From Thermoplasmata archaeon (GTDB taxonomy: Archaea; Thermoplasmatota; Thermoplasmata; WALJ01), in contig WALJ01000171.1 in the NCBI GenBank assembly GCA_015522885.1, forward strand, positions 1 through 10,847: 10,847 nt of DNA. The letters are read 5' to 3'. Shown here one piece after another: positions 1-6,064 of the stretch (position 1 is the stretch's first letter; every line of letters begins with the position of its first letter). Both the position numbers and the translations under genes were made by a program. The notes below the pieces were generated by a model. That model was not told the DNA's origin. It did not search any database and saw only the letters and a list, made by a program, of their open reading frames with translations.

Positions 1-27
1 AAAATAGGAAAAATTGATATATGAGAT

Positions 28-36
28 TGTATATGC
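28..36 (+). promoter_or_regulatory. Possible TATA box of the 73-594 gene
   Basis: An A/T run (TGTATATG-like) is centred about 40 bp before the ATG at 73, which would put transcription start near position 58. A second A/T run at 16-23 is an alternative. The assignment rests only on composition and spacing. Confidence 0.3.
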
Positions 37-42
37 GGGCTG

Positions 43-58
43 TGAGTTATACAACTCA
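43..58. promoter_or_regulatory. Perfect 6-bp inverted repeat, possible operator
   Basis: TGAGTT and AACTCA flank a 4-nt spacer (ATAC). The palindrome lies between the candidate TATA box and the ribosome binding site (AGGAAAGGT, 58-66) of the first gene, where a repressor could block initiation. It could also form a weak hairpin in the 5' leader. No regulator gene is adjacent, and a 6-bp arm can arise by chance. Confidence 0.3.
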
Positions 59-72
59 GGAAAGGTAATAAC

Positions 73-594
73 ATGAAAATAGGGAAAATATTGGCAGTAT
101 TGGTGCTCATATCCATGATAGCACCTATGGCAACGCTTGCGATGGGAGATGTAGAACCGAATGATGACCCTAATAATGCTGAAAGCATCACCAAAGGAAC
201 ATATAGTGGGACACTTTCCCCAACAGACCAAAAAGATGTTTATTCTACGCCTGTAAAAGAGAGCGAAGAATTGAAAATCGAAATAAATGCTGTAGGTGGG
301 GAGGTTGTTCTTGTCGCTTTTGGAAAAAATAGTGGCTCATTAGGTATGCAGACCAACAGTGGGACATCGTTTTCTGTTACATATATCTCTACGAAAGATG
401 ATACACTTCTAATCACAATATATCCAAAGCCATCGAGCGAGGAGAGCAACATTACATACACTTTGTCGATTTCAGACAAAAATGCAGGCTCATCTAGTAG
501 TTCCGGCAGTTCTTCTACCTGTTCCTCTGCTATTCTTGTATCAATACCTATTATACTGGGTGTTGCAATAAGAGCAAAGGATAGACACTTCTAA
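73..594 (+). CDS. Small secreted protein, PPC-like domain, C-terminal membrane segment
   Basis: The 173-residue product starts with a signal peptide (basic MKIGK, then a hydrophobic stretch to about residue 24). The mature part opens with VEPNDDPNNAESI and continues with GTLSPTDQKDVY. This resembles the start of bacterial/archaeal pre-peptidase C-terminal (PPC) beta-sandwich domains, which often begin EPND and contain a D-x-D-x-[FY] segment. A Ser/Gly-rich linker (about residues 140-152) leads to a short hydrophobic segment (about 153-166) and a basic tail (RAKDRHF), suggesting anchoring at the cell surface. No protease domain is attached, so it is not itself a peptidase; a binding or structural role is inference. 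The start is supported by AAAGGT six nt before the ATG. It looks more A/T-rich than its neighbours, so recent acquisition is possible. Downstream is convergent with the DUF357 gene. Confidence 0.7.
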   Translation: MKIGKILAVLVLISMIAPMATLAMGDVEPNDDPNNAESITKGTYSGTLSPTDQKDVYSTPVKESEELKIEINAVGGEVVLVAFGKNSGSLGMQTNSGTSFSVTYISTKDDTLLITIYPKPSSEESNITYTLSISDKNAGSSSSSGSSSTCSSAILVSIPIILGVAIRAKDRHF

Positions 595-600
595 ACCCTT

Positions 601-622
601 TCCTATTCTTTATATTTTTTAT
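601..622 (+). terminator. T-rich tract, probable terminator of the 73-594 gene
   Basis: Just after the TAA of the first gene the plus strand becomes T-rich, including a run of six T. Archaeal polymerases terminate on such T-tracts without needing a hairpin. It is placed between two convergent genes. Confidence 0.4.
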
Positions 623-639
623 CGATATATTTGTTCCCC

Positions 640-677
640 AATTACGGTTAGCAAATTACAATTAGCAAATTACGGTT
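640..677. repeat. 14-bp tandem repeat, about 2.7 copies
   Basis: The units are AATTACGGTTAGCA (640-653), AATTACAATTAGCA (654-667, two changes) and a partial third copy, AATTACGGTT (668-677). The repeat lies in the gap between two convergent genes and is followed by a tetranucleotide repeat. No longer array continues, so it is a minisatellite-like patch. Confidence 0.75.
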
Positions 678-682
678 CTCCA

Positions 683-698
683 ACTCACTCACTCACTC
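683..698. repeat. ACTC tetranucleotide repeat, four copies
   Basis: Four perfect ACTC units, read as (GAGT)n on the minus strand. The stop codon of the DUF357 gene lies inside the repeat, so loss or gain of one unit by slippage would shift the frame and move the end of that protein. Confidence 0.75.
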
Positions 699-1021
699 AG
701 CGTGAACAGTTTGCTGTCTCCCCCGACATCGAAGAGCCCGAGCCTTGCACCCGCATCAAGCCATCCATGCGCGTAGTTAACGGCTGCGAATGCATTTATC
801 AGGTCCCCATTTTCCCTGAAGTGGAGCGCATCGCTGTAGTATGATCGTGCCATATTGAGGAAGTCGTCCGCTATCTTTCTTGCATGGGACGGCTCCGGAG
901 CGGTTATTTTGACTTTTTGGAGCGCTCTCCTTGTTATCTCCAGATACCTGTCCACCTTCTCCTCTTTAAGCTCTATTTTCTCGCCCCCTTCAAAAGCCCT
1001 TTTCTCATCCGCTCCGCGCAT
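689..1021 (-). CDS. DUF357 family protein
   Basis: This is a small helical protein of 110 residues from the start chosen here. The core (DRYLEITRRALQKVKI, then NMARSYYSDALHFRENGD, then NAFAAVNYAHGWLDAGARLG) matches the archaeal DUF357 family, whose function is unknown to me. The closing NYAHGWLDAG block is the most diagnostic part. The ATG at 1021 was chosen because GGAAGGAGAG sits about five nt before it; this makes the gene overlap the end of thyX by 49 bp. Other starts are an ATG at 1042 (overlap 70 bp) and a GTG at 955, which would avoid overlap and begin just before the conserved core. It is probably co-transcribed with thyX. The stop codon lies within a GAGT repeat. Confidence 0.8.
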   Translation of the reverse strand: MRGADEKRAFEGGEKIELKEEKVDRYLEITRRALQKVKITAPEPSHARKIADDFLNMARSYYSDALHFRENGDLINAFAAVNYAHGWLDAGARLGLFDVGGDSKLFTLSE

Positions 1022-1656
1022 TCGTGCTCTCCTTCCGGACATGGGCCTCTCAGACAGGCCGGGCCTGCTTTATCGAACAGTGTAGGTGCAATCTCCCTGA
1101 CCTGTTTGAGCATGATGAACGCCATCGTGCGAATCTCCCACTGGGCTTTCATGCATGTTCTCAGGGTGAAGAAGTTCCAGAGCTCGCGGGCGTTCATCGT
1201 GACCACTATGTTCGTATGCGCCGCATTAGGAAGTATGTACCTCGCATCCTCCAGAGGAATCCCGAGCTCGACGAGTTCGTGATAGCTCCGTTCGATGTAT
1301 TCCATGACCTCCGTATATCTCTCTCTGGCTTTCTCATTGCTGAGAACCGTCGGAGGTGCTACATATTCGAGAGGCTCCAGATTCACATATCTCTGGCTCT
1401 GCTGGGAATAGGATGCCAGTCTGTGGCGCACGAGCTGATGAGTGAGAGCGCGGGACACATCCTCTATCGCAAAGGTGAAGTTCGCATGCTCCATCACGCT
1501 GTGATGCCCTGCATCCCTCGTTATTCGTATTATCGCCTTTATCTCCTTCTCGCTCATACCCTCCATTTTCGGTATATCCACGGTGTGGCAGCTCTTTGCG
1601 GCCATCGCTACGACCTTTTCAGGCTCCGGCGTGTATCTTATGAGTTTGACTTTCAC
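973..1656 (-). CDS. thyX: FAD-dependent thymidylate synthase ThyX
   Basis: The enzyme makes dTMP from dUMP using methylene-tetrahydrofolate as carbon donor and reduced FAD as hydride carrier. The 227-residue protein has the ThyX signature RHRx7S (R77-H78-R79 to S87, followed by QR), the upstream GHHSVMEH segment (50-57), and AQWEIR in the C-terminal half, all expected for the family. The start codon is GTG, giving the usual N-terminus MKVKLIRYTP. No Shine-Dalgarno is visible, but a TATTAAAT box about 29 bp upstream suggests a leaderless transcript. The C-terminus carries three cysteines (C201, C206, C213) in a Cys/His/Glu-rich tail that may be a metal site; from memory, similar tails occur in other archaeal ThyX proteins. 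No classical thyA is seen in the window. Confidence 0.96.
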   Translation of the reverse strand: MKVKLIRYTPEPEKVVAMAAKSCHTVDIPKMEGMSEKEIKAIIRITRDAGHHSVMEHANFTFAIEDVSRALTHQLVRHRLASYSQQSQRYVNLEPLEYVAPPTVLSNEKARERYTEVMEYIERSYHELVELGIPLEDARYILPNAAHTNIVVTMNARELWNFFTLRTCMKAQWEIRTMAFIMLKQVREIAPTLFDKAGPACLRGPCPEGEHECAERMRKGLLKGARK

Positions 1657-1681
1657 GGTATCGGTAGGGTATTGCAGGGGG

Positions 1682-1690
1682 ATTTAATAG
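1682..1690 (-). promoter_or_regulatory. Probable TATA box for thyX
   Basis: On the minus strand the sequence reads TATTAAAT, centred about 29 bp before the GTG of thyX. It overlaps the stop codon of the decayed upstream gene. This supports independent, leaderless transcription of thyX and the DUF357 gene. Confidence 0.45.
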
Positions 1691-2766
1691 TTTTTCAGCC
1701 TTCCCTTCCCCCTCCTCCTTTTTCTCAGAAGCACAAATGCGGATATCAGGACAATGGCAACTAGGGCTCCTCCTAAAATGTAATATTCGTCGGTGTTTTC
1801 GGATGCGGCGGGGGGACTTGTAATGTTGGCTCCCCTTTCCCCAAGAACGAGGACACTCATATTGCTCTGTGCGGTGGAAATGAGTTCCGAATGCATATAA
1901 AACATGGCATTGAACTGCACATCGTATACCGTATATTCCCCGTAACCGTGTCCTGTGAAATTGACATACCATGTTCCGTTCTCGTATCTCGTCTTTATCA
2001 TCGCATCATCCGGAAAGACCTTCCATTTTAAGAGCGCTCTATCCTCACCGTAACTCCCTTCTCCGTAATATTCGCCTGTTTTCGCATTCAGCACCCTCAC
2101 TTCAACGGTATATGTCTGGTTGTCTTCCAGCGTGAGTAAAGGCCTTGGATGGAACTCGATTCTCAGGTCGATGTCCGGAAGCGGTGGAGGAATGACGGTG
2201 ACACTTTTCAGAACCCGGACCACGCTGTCCGCATTCTGGTCATAGGCAGATGCTTTTAGGGTGAGAGATACGGTGGTGTTCGGATACGGGACAGGGGCCG
2301 TGAACACGACCACTGCCTTTCCGCCGGCATCCGTAACAGCAGTTCTGGAACTCAGCGTGCCTTCCGCTGGTACCTCGAAGCTTATCTCGACATTCGGTAT
2401 CGGTTCGTTCGTATATTTATTGTAGAGGTATGCATCTATTTTAACATCCTCCCCGCCGTTTACCTTATCTGGAACATACAGAGAGAGCTCCCATGATGAC
2501 TGAGGTGCAGGTTTGATGTTTACGAGTGTCTGGAGATTGAGAAGCGAGCCCCCTTCGGAATTCAGATACCCGTTTGGAAAGTACTTGTAAGACTGAGAGA
2601 GGTATCTCGGAACCCAGCCCGTGAATCTTTTGTTGTACGTTTCCAAAACGTCTTTGTAATCCATCACGATATAAGGCACATCCTCTGCGATTGTCTGCTG
2701 GAATTCCTTGCACATCCTCTCCCTTTCCTCCAAATCCCTCTCCCTGTCGAACTCGTTTCGCGCCAT
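1684..2766 (-). pseudogene. C-terminal part of a broken family-5 peptide-binding protein, with Ig-like region and membrane anchor
   Basis: The frame is open for 360 codons. Residues about 4-54 (NEFDRERDLEERER to FTGWVPR, including AEDVPYIVM) look like the very end of a family-5 extracellular solute-binding domain, which normally exceeds 400 residues. An Ig-like region follows (about 91-193) with a Big_1-type TDAGGKAVVVF segment, then a second beta-rich region (about 197-310), a transmembrane helix (about 331-348) and a basic cytoplasmic tail. Six N-x-S/T sequons fit a glycosylated surface protein. The signal peptide and start of the binding domain lie just upstream in another frame (2763-2951). 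The central binding lobe is absent, so this cannot be a working peptide receptor. The ATG at 2766 falls at the junction and has no obvious ribosome binding site. No transporter genes are nearby. Confidence 0.75.
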
Positions 2767-2951
2767 GTCCAGACATCGTCTGCCGAGAGAGGGTTCAGGG
2801 TCTTGATATCATCCTGAAGTGCCACACGGAGAACCAAGTCATCCCTTGTTCCGCCAAGCCCCTGATTTTCCGCGGGATATACGGGTATCTGAAAAAGAAG
2901 CACGGCTATGAGCAGCATTGCGATGACGGACACCCTGAAGGACGGTTGCAT
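2763..2951 (-). pseudogene. N-terminal fragment of the same peptide-binding protein
   Basis: The ATG at 2951 opens a signal peptide (MQPSFRVSVIAMLLIAVLLF, cleavage probably after YPA) and then VLRVALQDDIKTLNPL followed by SADDVWTW. This is the typical beginning of a family-5 (DppA/OppA-like) binding protein. After WTW, near 2763, the frame loses resemblance to the family and runs on as low-quality sequence to a stop near 2664, while the end of the same family continues in another frame. The simplest reading is one deletion of roughly 1.2 kb (about 400 residues) plus a frame change. The TATA box upstream is intact, so the remnant may still be transcribed. An assembly error at the junction is the main alternative. 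Confidence 0.75.
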
Positions 2952-2979
2952 GTTTCCCGTATGATATATGCTTCGCCGC

Positions 2980-2988
2980 TATAAATAC
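2980..2988 (-). promoter_or_regulatory. TATA box of the broken peptide-binding protein gene
   Basis: The minus strand reads GTATTTATAG here, about 33 bp before the ATG at 2951, predicting a transcript start near 2957. It abuts the 3' end of ubiX (stop 2991-2989). Confidence 0.55.
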
Positions 2989-3531
2989 TTATCCTTCCCA
3001 CCGTTTGTAAAGTTCGTGCTCTATACCGAGCAGGTCCAGAATCCTTCCGATAACGAAATTCACCATGTCATCCACGCTCTTCGGCCTGTTGTAGAATGCA
3101 GGTGCCGGAAGCACTATATCCGCCCCACTTTCAGCGAGAATCGTGAGATTTCTCAGGTGTATCGCGCTCACCGGAGTCTCCCTCGGAACGATTACCAGCC
3201 TTCGCCTTTCCTTCAATGCAACGGAAGCGGTGCGCGTTATCAGGTTGTCCGCGATTCCGTGCGCAATCTTTCCGACAGTGTTCATCGAAGCGGGAGCGAT
3301 TACCATGGCGTCGAAGCGAAAACTTCCCGAAGCGAAGGAGCTCTCAATCTCGCTCTCCCGATAGACCTTCGCAAGCTTTTCCAGATATGCGATGTCTTTT
3401 TCGGTCTCGAACTCCATTATCTTCATCCCGCTGTCCGAAATTATGCAGTGCTTTTCCCCGGGAAGCTCCTCCAAGAGCCTTATCCCGTATATGGCGCCGG
3501 ATGCTCCGGTTATCGCGACGATGTATCTCAC
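2989..3531 (-). CDS. ubiX: Flavin prenyltransferase UbiX
   Basis: UbiX attaches a dimethylallyl group to FMN, making the prenylated flavin that UbiD-family (de)carboxylases require. The 180-residue length is normal for the family. Visible motifs are the N-terminal FMN-binding ITGASGAIYG, then PASMNTVGKIAHGIADNL, the segment LKERRRLVIVPRETP with the conserved Lys and the Arg-Glu pair, and AFYNRP with VNFVIGRILDLL near the end, which carry the conserved Tyr and Arg. The start codon is GTG; there is no clear Shine-Dalgarno, but a TATA box lies about 24 bp upstream, so the mRNA is probably leaderless. No ubiD partner is in the window, so the decarboxylase it serves must be elsewhere. It is divergent from rps8e. 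Confidence 0.95.
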   Translation of the reverse strand: MRYIVAITGASGAIYGIRLLEELPGEKHCIISDSGMKIMEFETEKDIAYLEKLAKVYRESEIESSFASGSFRFDAMVIAPASMNTVGKIAHGIADNLITRTASVALKERRRLVIVPRETPVSAIHLRNLTILAESGADIVLPAPAFYNRPKSVDDMVNFVIGRILDLLGIEHELYKRWEG

Positions 3532-3550
3532 GCTTTTGCATCTCGGAGCG

Positions 3551-3559
3551 CTATAAATA
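3551..3559 (-). promoter_or_regulatory. TATA box of ubiX
   Basis: The minus strand reads TTATTTATAG, preceded by a purine-rich GCAAAG that could serve as a BRE. Its centre is about 24 bp before the GTG, which places transcription start at or next to the start codon. Confidence 0.65.
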
Positions 3560-3597
3560 ACTTTGCAGCCCTATTTATGGCAGTCATCCTCGCAAGC

Positions 3598-3606
3598 CTT
3601 AAATAA
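3598..3606 (+). promoter_or_regulatory. TATA box of rps8e
   Basis: The sequence CTTAAATAA is centred about 27 bp before the ATG at 3629. It supports the internal start at 3629 over the in-frame ATG at 3563 and implies a leaderless transcript. It forms a divergent promoter pair with ubiX within 97 bp. Confidence 0.65.
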
Positions 3607-3628
3607 CAAATCTTTCTACGCACAAAGC

Positions 3629-4009
3629 ATGGCTCTATGGCAAGGCAAGTCTGTAAGGAAAAGCACGGGCGGAAGATATCGCCCGTTCAGAAAGAAGAGA
3701 AAGTTCGAAATAGGTGCCGAACAGCAGTTCACCGTTCTCGGAGAGAGAAGGCTAAAGAAAACCCGAGGAAGAGGCGGAAATCACAAGATTAAGCTCCTTT
3801 CCGGCAGATACGTGAATGTAATGAATCCGAAGAAGAAAAAGGTCGTAAGAGCCGAGATAATAAGCGTGGTGGAAAACCCATCCAATCCGAACTATGTCCA
3901 GAGAAACATAATCACCAAAGGAGCCATAGTGAAGACATCCGTGGGAAATGCCAAGGTAAGCTCCAGGCCCGGACAGGATGGCACGATAAATGCCGTTCTG
4001 GTGAAGTGA
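3629..4009 (+). CDS. rps8e: 30S ribosomal protein S8e
   Basis: A 126-residue component of the archaeal small ribosomal subunit; the family is absent from bacteria. It begins MALWQGKSVRKSTGGRYRPF, the family's highly conserved start. It continues with the basic RKKRKFEIG, RGRGGNHKIKLLS, and VVENPSNPNYVQRNIITKGA, and ends with SRPGQDGTINAVLV, all diagnostic. An in-frame ATG 22 codons upstream (3563) was rejected, because the family starts at MALWQG and the TATA box lies between the two. The gene is followed after one nt by srp19, an arrangement suggesting co-transcription. Confidence 0.97.
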   Translation: MALWQGKSVRKSTGGRYRPFRKKRKFEIGAEQQFTVLGERRLKKTRGRGGNHKIKLLSGRYVNVMNPKKKKVVRAEIISVVENPSNPNYVQRNIITKGAIVKTSVGNAKVSSRPGQDGTINAVLVK

Positions 4010-4010
4010 C

Positions 4011-4304
4011 ATGCCTTCCAAGAAGGAGAGAAAAAAGGTTCTCTGGCCGGTTTATTTTGATTTGCACCGAAAAAGGTCCGAGGGGCGCAGGGTTCCGAAG
4101 GGGCTGGCCGTGGAAAATCTGGAGATTCCGGAGATTGCCAGGGCCATTAAATCCATGGGGCTGGAATACGAGGTGGATTACGATGCCAGATATCCGGCTT
4201 TCTGGTGGAGGGAAAGCGGCAGGGTCCTTGTTAAAACAGATATGAAGAAGGAAAAACTGCTGAAGAAGGCGGCGGAAATAATAAAAAATAATAGAGTGGA
4301 TTAA
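4011..4304 (+). CDS. srp19: Signal recognition particle 19 kDa protein
   Basis: SRP19 binds the tips of helices 6 and 8 of archaeal 7S RNA and prepares it for SRP54, so it works in co-translational protein targeting. The 97-residue protein has the family's WPVYFDLHRKRSEGRRVPK, then ENLEIPEIARAIKSMGLEYE, then YPAFWWRESGRVLVK, and a lysine-rich end. The ATG lies one nt after the rps8e stop (TGACATG). A GGTGA in the end of rps8e may act as ribosome binding site. The stop is 5 nt from the end of the convergent DUF211 gene. Confidence 0.95.
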   Translation: MPSKKERKKVLWPVYFDLHRKRSEGRRVPKGLAVENLEIPEIARAIKSMGLEYEVDYDARYPAFWWRESGRVLVKTDMKKEKLLKKAAEIIKNNRVD

Positions 4305-4309
4305 AGAGT

Positions 4310-4606
4310 TTATCTGTCCTGAGGGGTTTCCACTTCATCCACTATCCTTTTGCCCGTAACCACACTGTCTATCGAGTGTATGTCCGCTCCGGACTCTTCC
4401 AGACTCATCTTTATCTTTTCGAAGTCCAGATCGTCCCCTTCGATGGTTATCTTTATCGTTTCCGTTTCCTGATCGACCTCTTCCAAGGTGCAGTTAACGC
4501 CGCTCACGCCATGGAGAGCGCTCAGCCTCTTCGATATCTCCACTAGCGAGGGGGAATGTGGTTTCAGAACATCCAGAACCAGTCTTCGTATGTCGCCCAC
4601 TTTCAT
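4310..4606 (-). CDS. DUF211 family protein
   Basis: A 98-residue protein of the archaeal DUF211 family, recognisable by IRRLVLDVLKPHSPSLVEISKRLS, split here as IRRLVLDVLKPH and SLVEISKRLS. It continues GVSGVNCTLEEVDQETETIKITIEG and a late GADIHSIDSVVTGK (each read from the sequence). The fold in this family is ferredoxin-like; the biological role is not established to my knowledge. The ATG is preceded by AAGGAAGG three nt upstream, and a TATA box lies about 37 bp upstream, so this gene appears to have a short leader with a Shine-Dalgarno. It stands alone, convergent with srp19 and divergent from the KaiC operon. Confidence 0.9.
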   Translation of the reverse strand: MKVGDIRRLVLDVLKPHSPSLVEISKRLSALHGVSGVNCTLEEVDQETETIKITIEGDDLDFEKIKMSLEESGADIHSIDSVVTGKRIVDEVETPQDR

Positions 4607-4638
4607 TCCTTCCTTTGAGGATGGACAGATTTGAACAC

Positions 4639-4647
4639 CTATTTAAG
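4639..4647 (-). promoter_or_regulatory. TATA box of the DUF211 gene
   Basis: The minus strand reads CTTAAATAG, predicting a transcript start near 4617 and a leader of about 11 nt that contains AAGGAAGG. Confidence 0.55.
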
Positions 4648-4681
4648 AATATCCTTATCAACCGTTATTCGGAACACAAAA

Positions 4682-4689
4682 GATATATT
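4682..4689 (+). promoter_or_regulatory. Probable TATA box of the KaiC-like operon
   Basis: GATATATT after an A-run is centred about 27 bp before the ATG at 4713, so the first gene of the operon is probably leaderless. No other promoter is obvious in the following 3 kb of tightly spaced genes. Confidence 0.5.
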
Positions 4690-4712
4690 GCAGAAGGGTA
4701 ATCGGCGTTCGC

Positions 4713-5489
4713 ATGCCAGAAGAAAAGCAGGAAAAAGTTTTCTCTCTTCCGAAGAAAGGCCAGCGAAACAGATGTAAGACTGGCATAGACACCCTTGATG
4801 CCATTTTAAACGGTGGAATACCCCGCGGAAACACGGTCCTTATTACGGGAAGTTGCGGTACGGGTAAAACCACAACGAGTCTTGAGTTTCTCGTGCACGG
4901 TGCTCTTTACGGCGAGAATTGCCTGTTTCTCTCGGTGACCGAGGCCTCGGAGAAACTTCTTGCGAACCTCATACCCTATGAGTTCTTCGATGACAGCCTG
5001 CTCAAAAGGGGCAAACTTATGTTCATAGATATGCCCGCAATTTACGAGCGTCTCGGCCTGCAGAAATCCGAGTTCTCGTTCGAAGAAATAGACCTGCTGG
5101 TAGATGCGCTCGGCGACATAGTGAAGGAGCTCAAGATAAAGAGGCTCGTCATAGATTCCGTGACCTCCGTGTGTTTCCAGCTGAAGACAGAAGAGAAGAT
5201 AAGGGATTTCATACTTAAACTCGGAAAGAAGCTGTCCGACCTCGGATGCACCAGCCTTCTTGTTTCCGAGATACTACCTTCCGATGCCAGATACTCCACA
5301 TACGGTGTTGAAGAGGCCATTGCCGACGGGATAATACTCATGGGAAACTACGAGAGGCGCGGGGACCTTTTAAGGACACTGCAGGTTGTAAAAATGAGGG
5401 GCACGACGCATTCGAGGGCGAAATATGTGCTTGACCTGACCCCGATAGGCGTGCTTCTGGTTCCAATGTTAAAAGGAGGTGGTGAGTGA
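4713..5489 (+). CDS. KaiC-like RecA-fold ATPase, intact P-loop
   Basis: A single-domain RecA/KaiC-family ATPase of 258 residues. The order of elements is typical: TGIDTLDAILNGGIPRGN (23-40), Walker A GSCGTGKTT (46-54, Lys52), a TEASEKL segment (76-82) at the place where KaiC proteins carry a catalytic Glu, Walker B RLVIDS (144-149, Asp148), and the C-terminal block LRTLQVVKMRGTTHS, which in KaiC domains forms part of the subunit interface. It is likely a functional ATPase forming rings or mixed oligomers. A second KaiC domain, as in cyanobacterial clock KaiC, is absent, so a clock role is not implied. It heads an operon with two degenerate paralogues and overlaps the next one (TGATG). The cellular role is unknown; archaeal members are often linked to signalling or motility by context only. 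Confidence 0.9.
   Translation: MPEEKQEKVFSLPKKGQRNRCKTGIDTLDAILNGGIPRGNTVLITGSCGTGKTTTSLEFLVHGALYGENCLFLSVTEASEKLLANLIPYEFFDDSLLKRGKLMFIDMPAIYERLGLQKSEFSFEEIDLLVDALGDIVKELKIKRLVIDSVTSVCFQLKTEEKIRDFILKLGKKLSDLGCTSLLVSEILPSDARYSTYGVEEAIADGIILMGNYERRGDLLRTLQVVKMRGTTHSRAKYVLDLTPIGVLLVPMLKGGGE
5475..5481 (+). promoter_or_regulatory. Strong Shine-Dalgarno of the second KaiC-like gene
   Basis: GGAGGTG lies seven nt before the ATG at 5489. It decides for that ATG over the GTG directly before it (5486). It sits inside the last codons of the upstream gene, so translation is coupled. Confidence 0.8.
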
Positions 5490-6064
5490 TGGGCGCAACA
5501 GAACAGATTTTCGAGAGTCTGAAAGAGCTTCCCGAAGGCTCGGTGATAGCTCTTGAGGCGAATTCGGAGGCATATTTCGATGTGATTCGGGTCATAACCG
5601 AAAAGATTCCAAAACATAAGAATCTGGATGTCATCTACATAAATTCAACGCTTCCCGCAAATTCCATAATAAATGTCATGGAACTTCTGGATATCAAGCG
5701 GGACAACATCTATTTCGTGGACTGCGGTTCAAGTGTCCTGCTCACCCAGCAGGCATCGAACGGCCACATCATTTTCGTGGAGAGCGCGACGATGCTGGAG
5801 AACATCATGCTGAAAGTGGAATATCTCATGAGAAAAATGGACAAGAAGAAAGGGAAACTGATATTCATAGATTCCATAAATTCTCTGGCCATACACAACA
5901 GCCTGAGCATACTCTCGGAGTTCATGCACATTCTGTTCAATAACATGAGGTCCAAGGGAGCATATACCGTAGTTCTCTCTATCAAGGAGCAGAGTTCCGA
6001 CGAGATGTCGAAAGCGCTCACCATGGTCTGTGATGAGAAGATAGACGTGAAGGAGGAGTGGTAA
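5489..6064 (+). CDS. Degenerate KaiC-like protein without P-loop
   Basis: A 191-residue protein that I place in the RecA/KaiC fold by context and by a Walker-B-like strand, KLIFIDSINSL (123-133, Asp128), which aligns with RLVIDSVTS of the upstream gene. The region where a P-loop should be (PEGSVIALEANSEAY, 15-29) keeps the preceding PxGxxI pattern but has no GxxGxGK, and no catalytic Glu segment is visible after strand 2 (VIYINSTLPAN). It is shorter than its neighbours and lacks their C-terminal block. It should not hydrolyse ATP by the usual mechanism and may be a structural or regulatory partner. The frame is clean and the ribosome binding site strong, so it does not look like a pseudogene. 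It overlaps the next gene by one nt (TAATG). Confidence 0.75.
   Translation: MGATEQIFESLKELPEGSVIALEANSEAYFDVIRVITEKIPKHKNLDVIYINSTLPANSIINVMELLDIKRDNIYFVDCGSSVLLTQQASNGHIIFVESATMLENIMLKVEYLMRKMDKKKGKLIFIDSINSLAIHNSLSILSEFMHILFNNMRSKGAYTVVLSIKEQSSDEMSKALTMVCDEKIDVKEEW
6051..6057 (+). promoter_or_regulatory. Shine-Dalgarno of the third KaiC-like gene
   Basis: AGGAGGA lies six nt before the ATG at 6064, inside the end of the second gene. It favours this ATG over the in-frame GTG at 6058. Confidence 0.7.

Noticed and set aside
640..698. CRISPR array
   Set aside because: Units are 14 bp, directly adjacent without spacers, and fewer than three copies.
1024..1764. Long plus-strand open frame of 246 codons
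   Set aside because: It is the antisense shadow of thyX, which has clear family motifs; the shadow shows no domain or ribosome binding site.
2664..2766. Programmed frameshift joining the two parts of the peptide-binding protein
   Set aside because: About 400 residues of the binding domain are absent, so a frameshift alone would not restore a functional protein.
3563..3628. N-terminal extension of S8e by 22 codons from an upstream ATG
   Set aside because: The S8e family starts at MALWQG, and a TATA box lies inside the proposed extension, close to the ATG at 3629.
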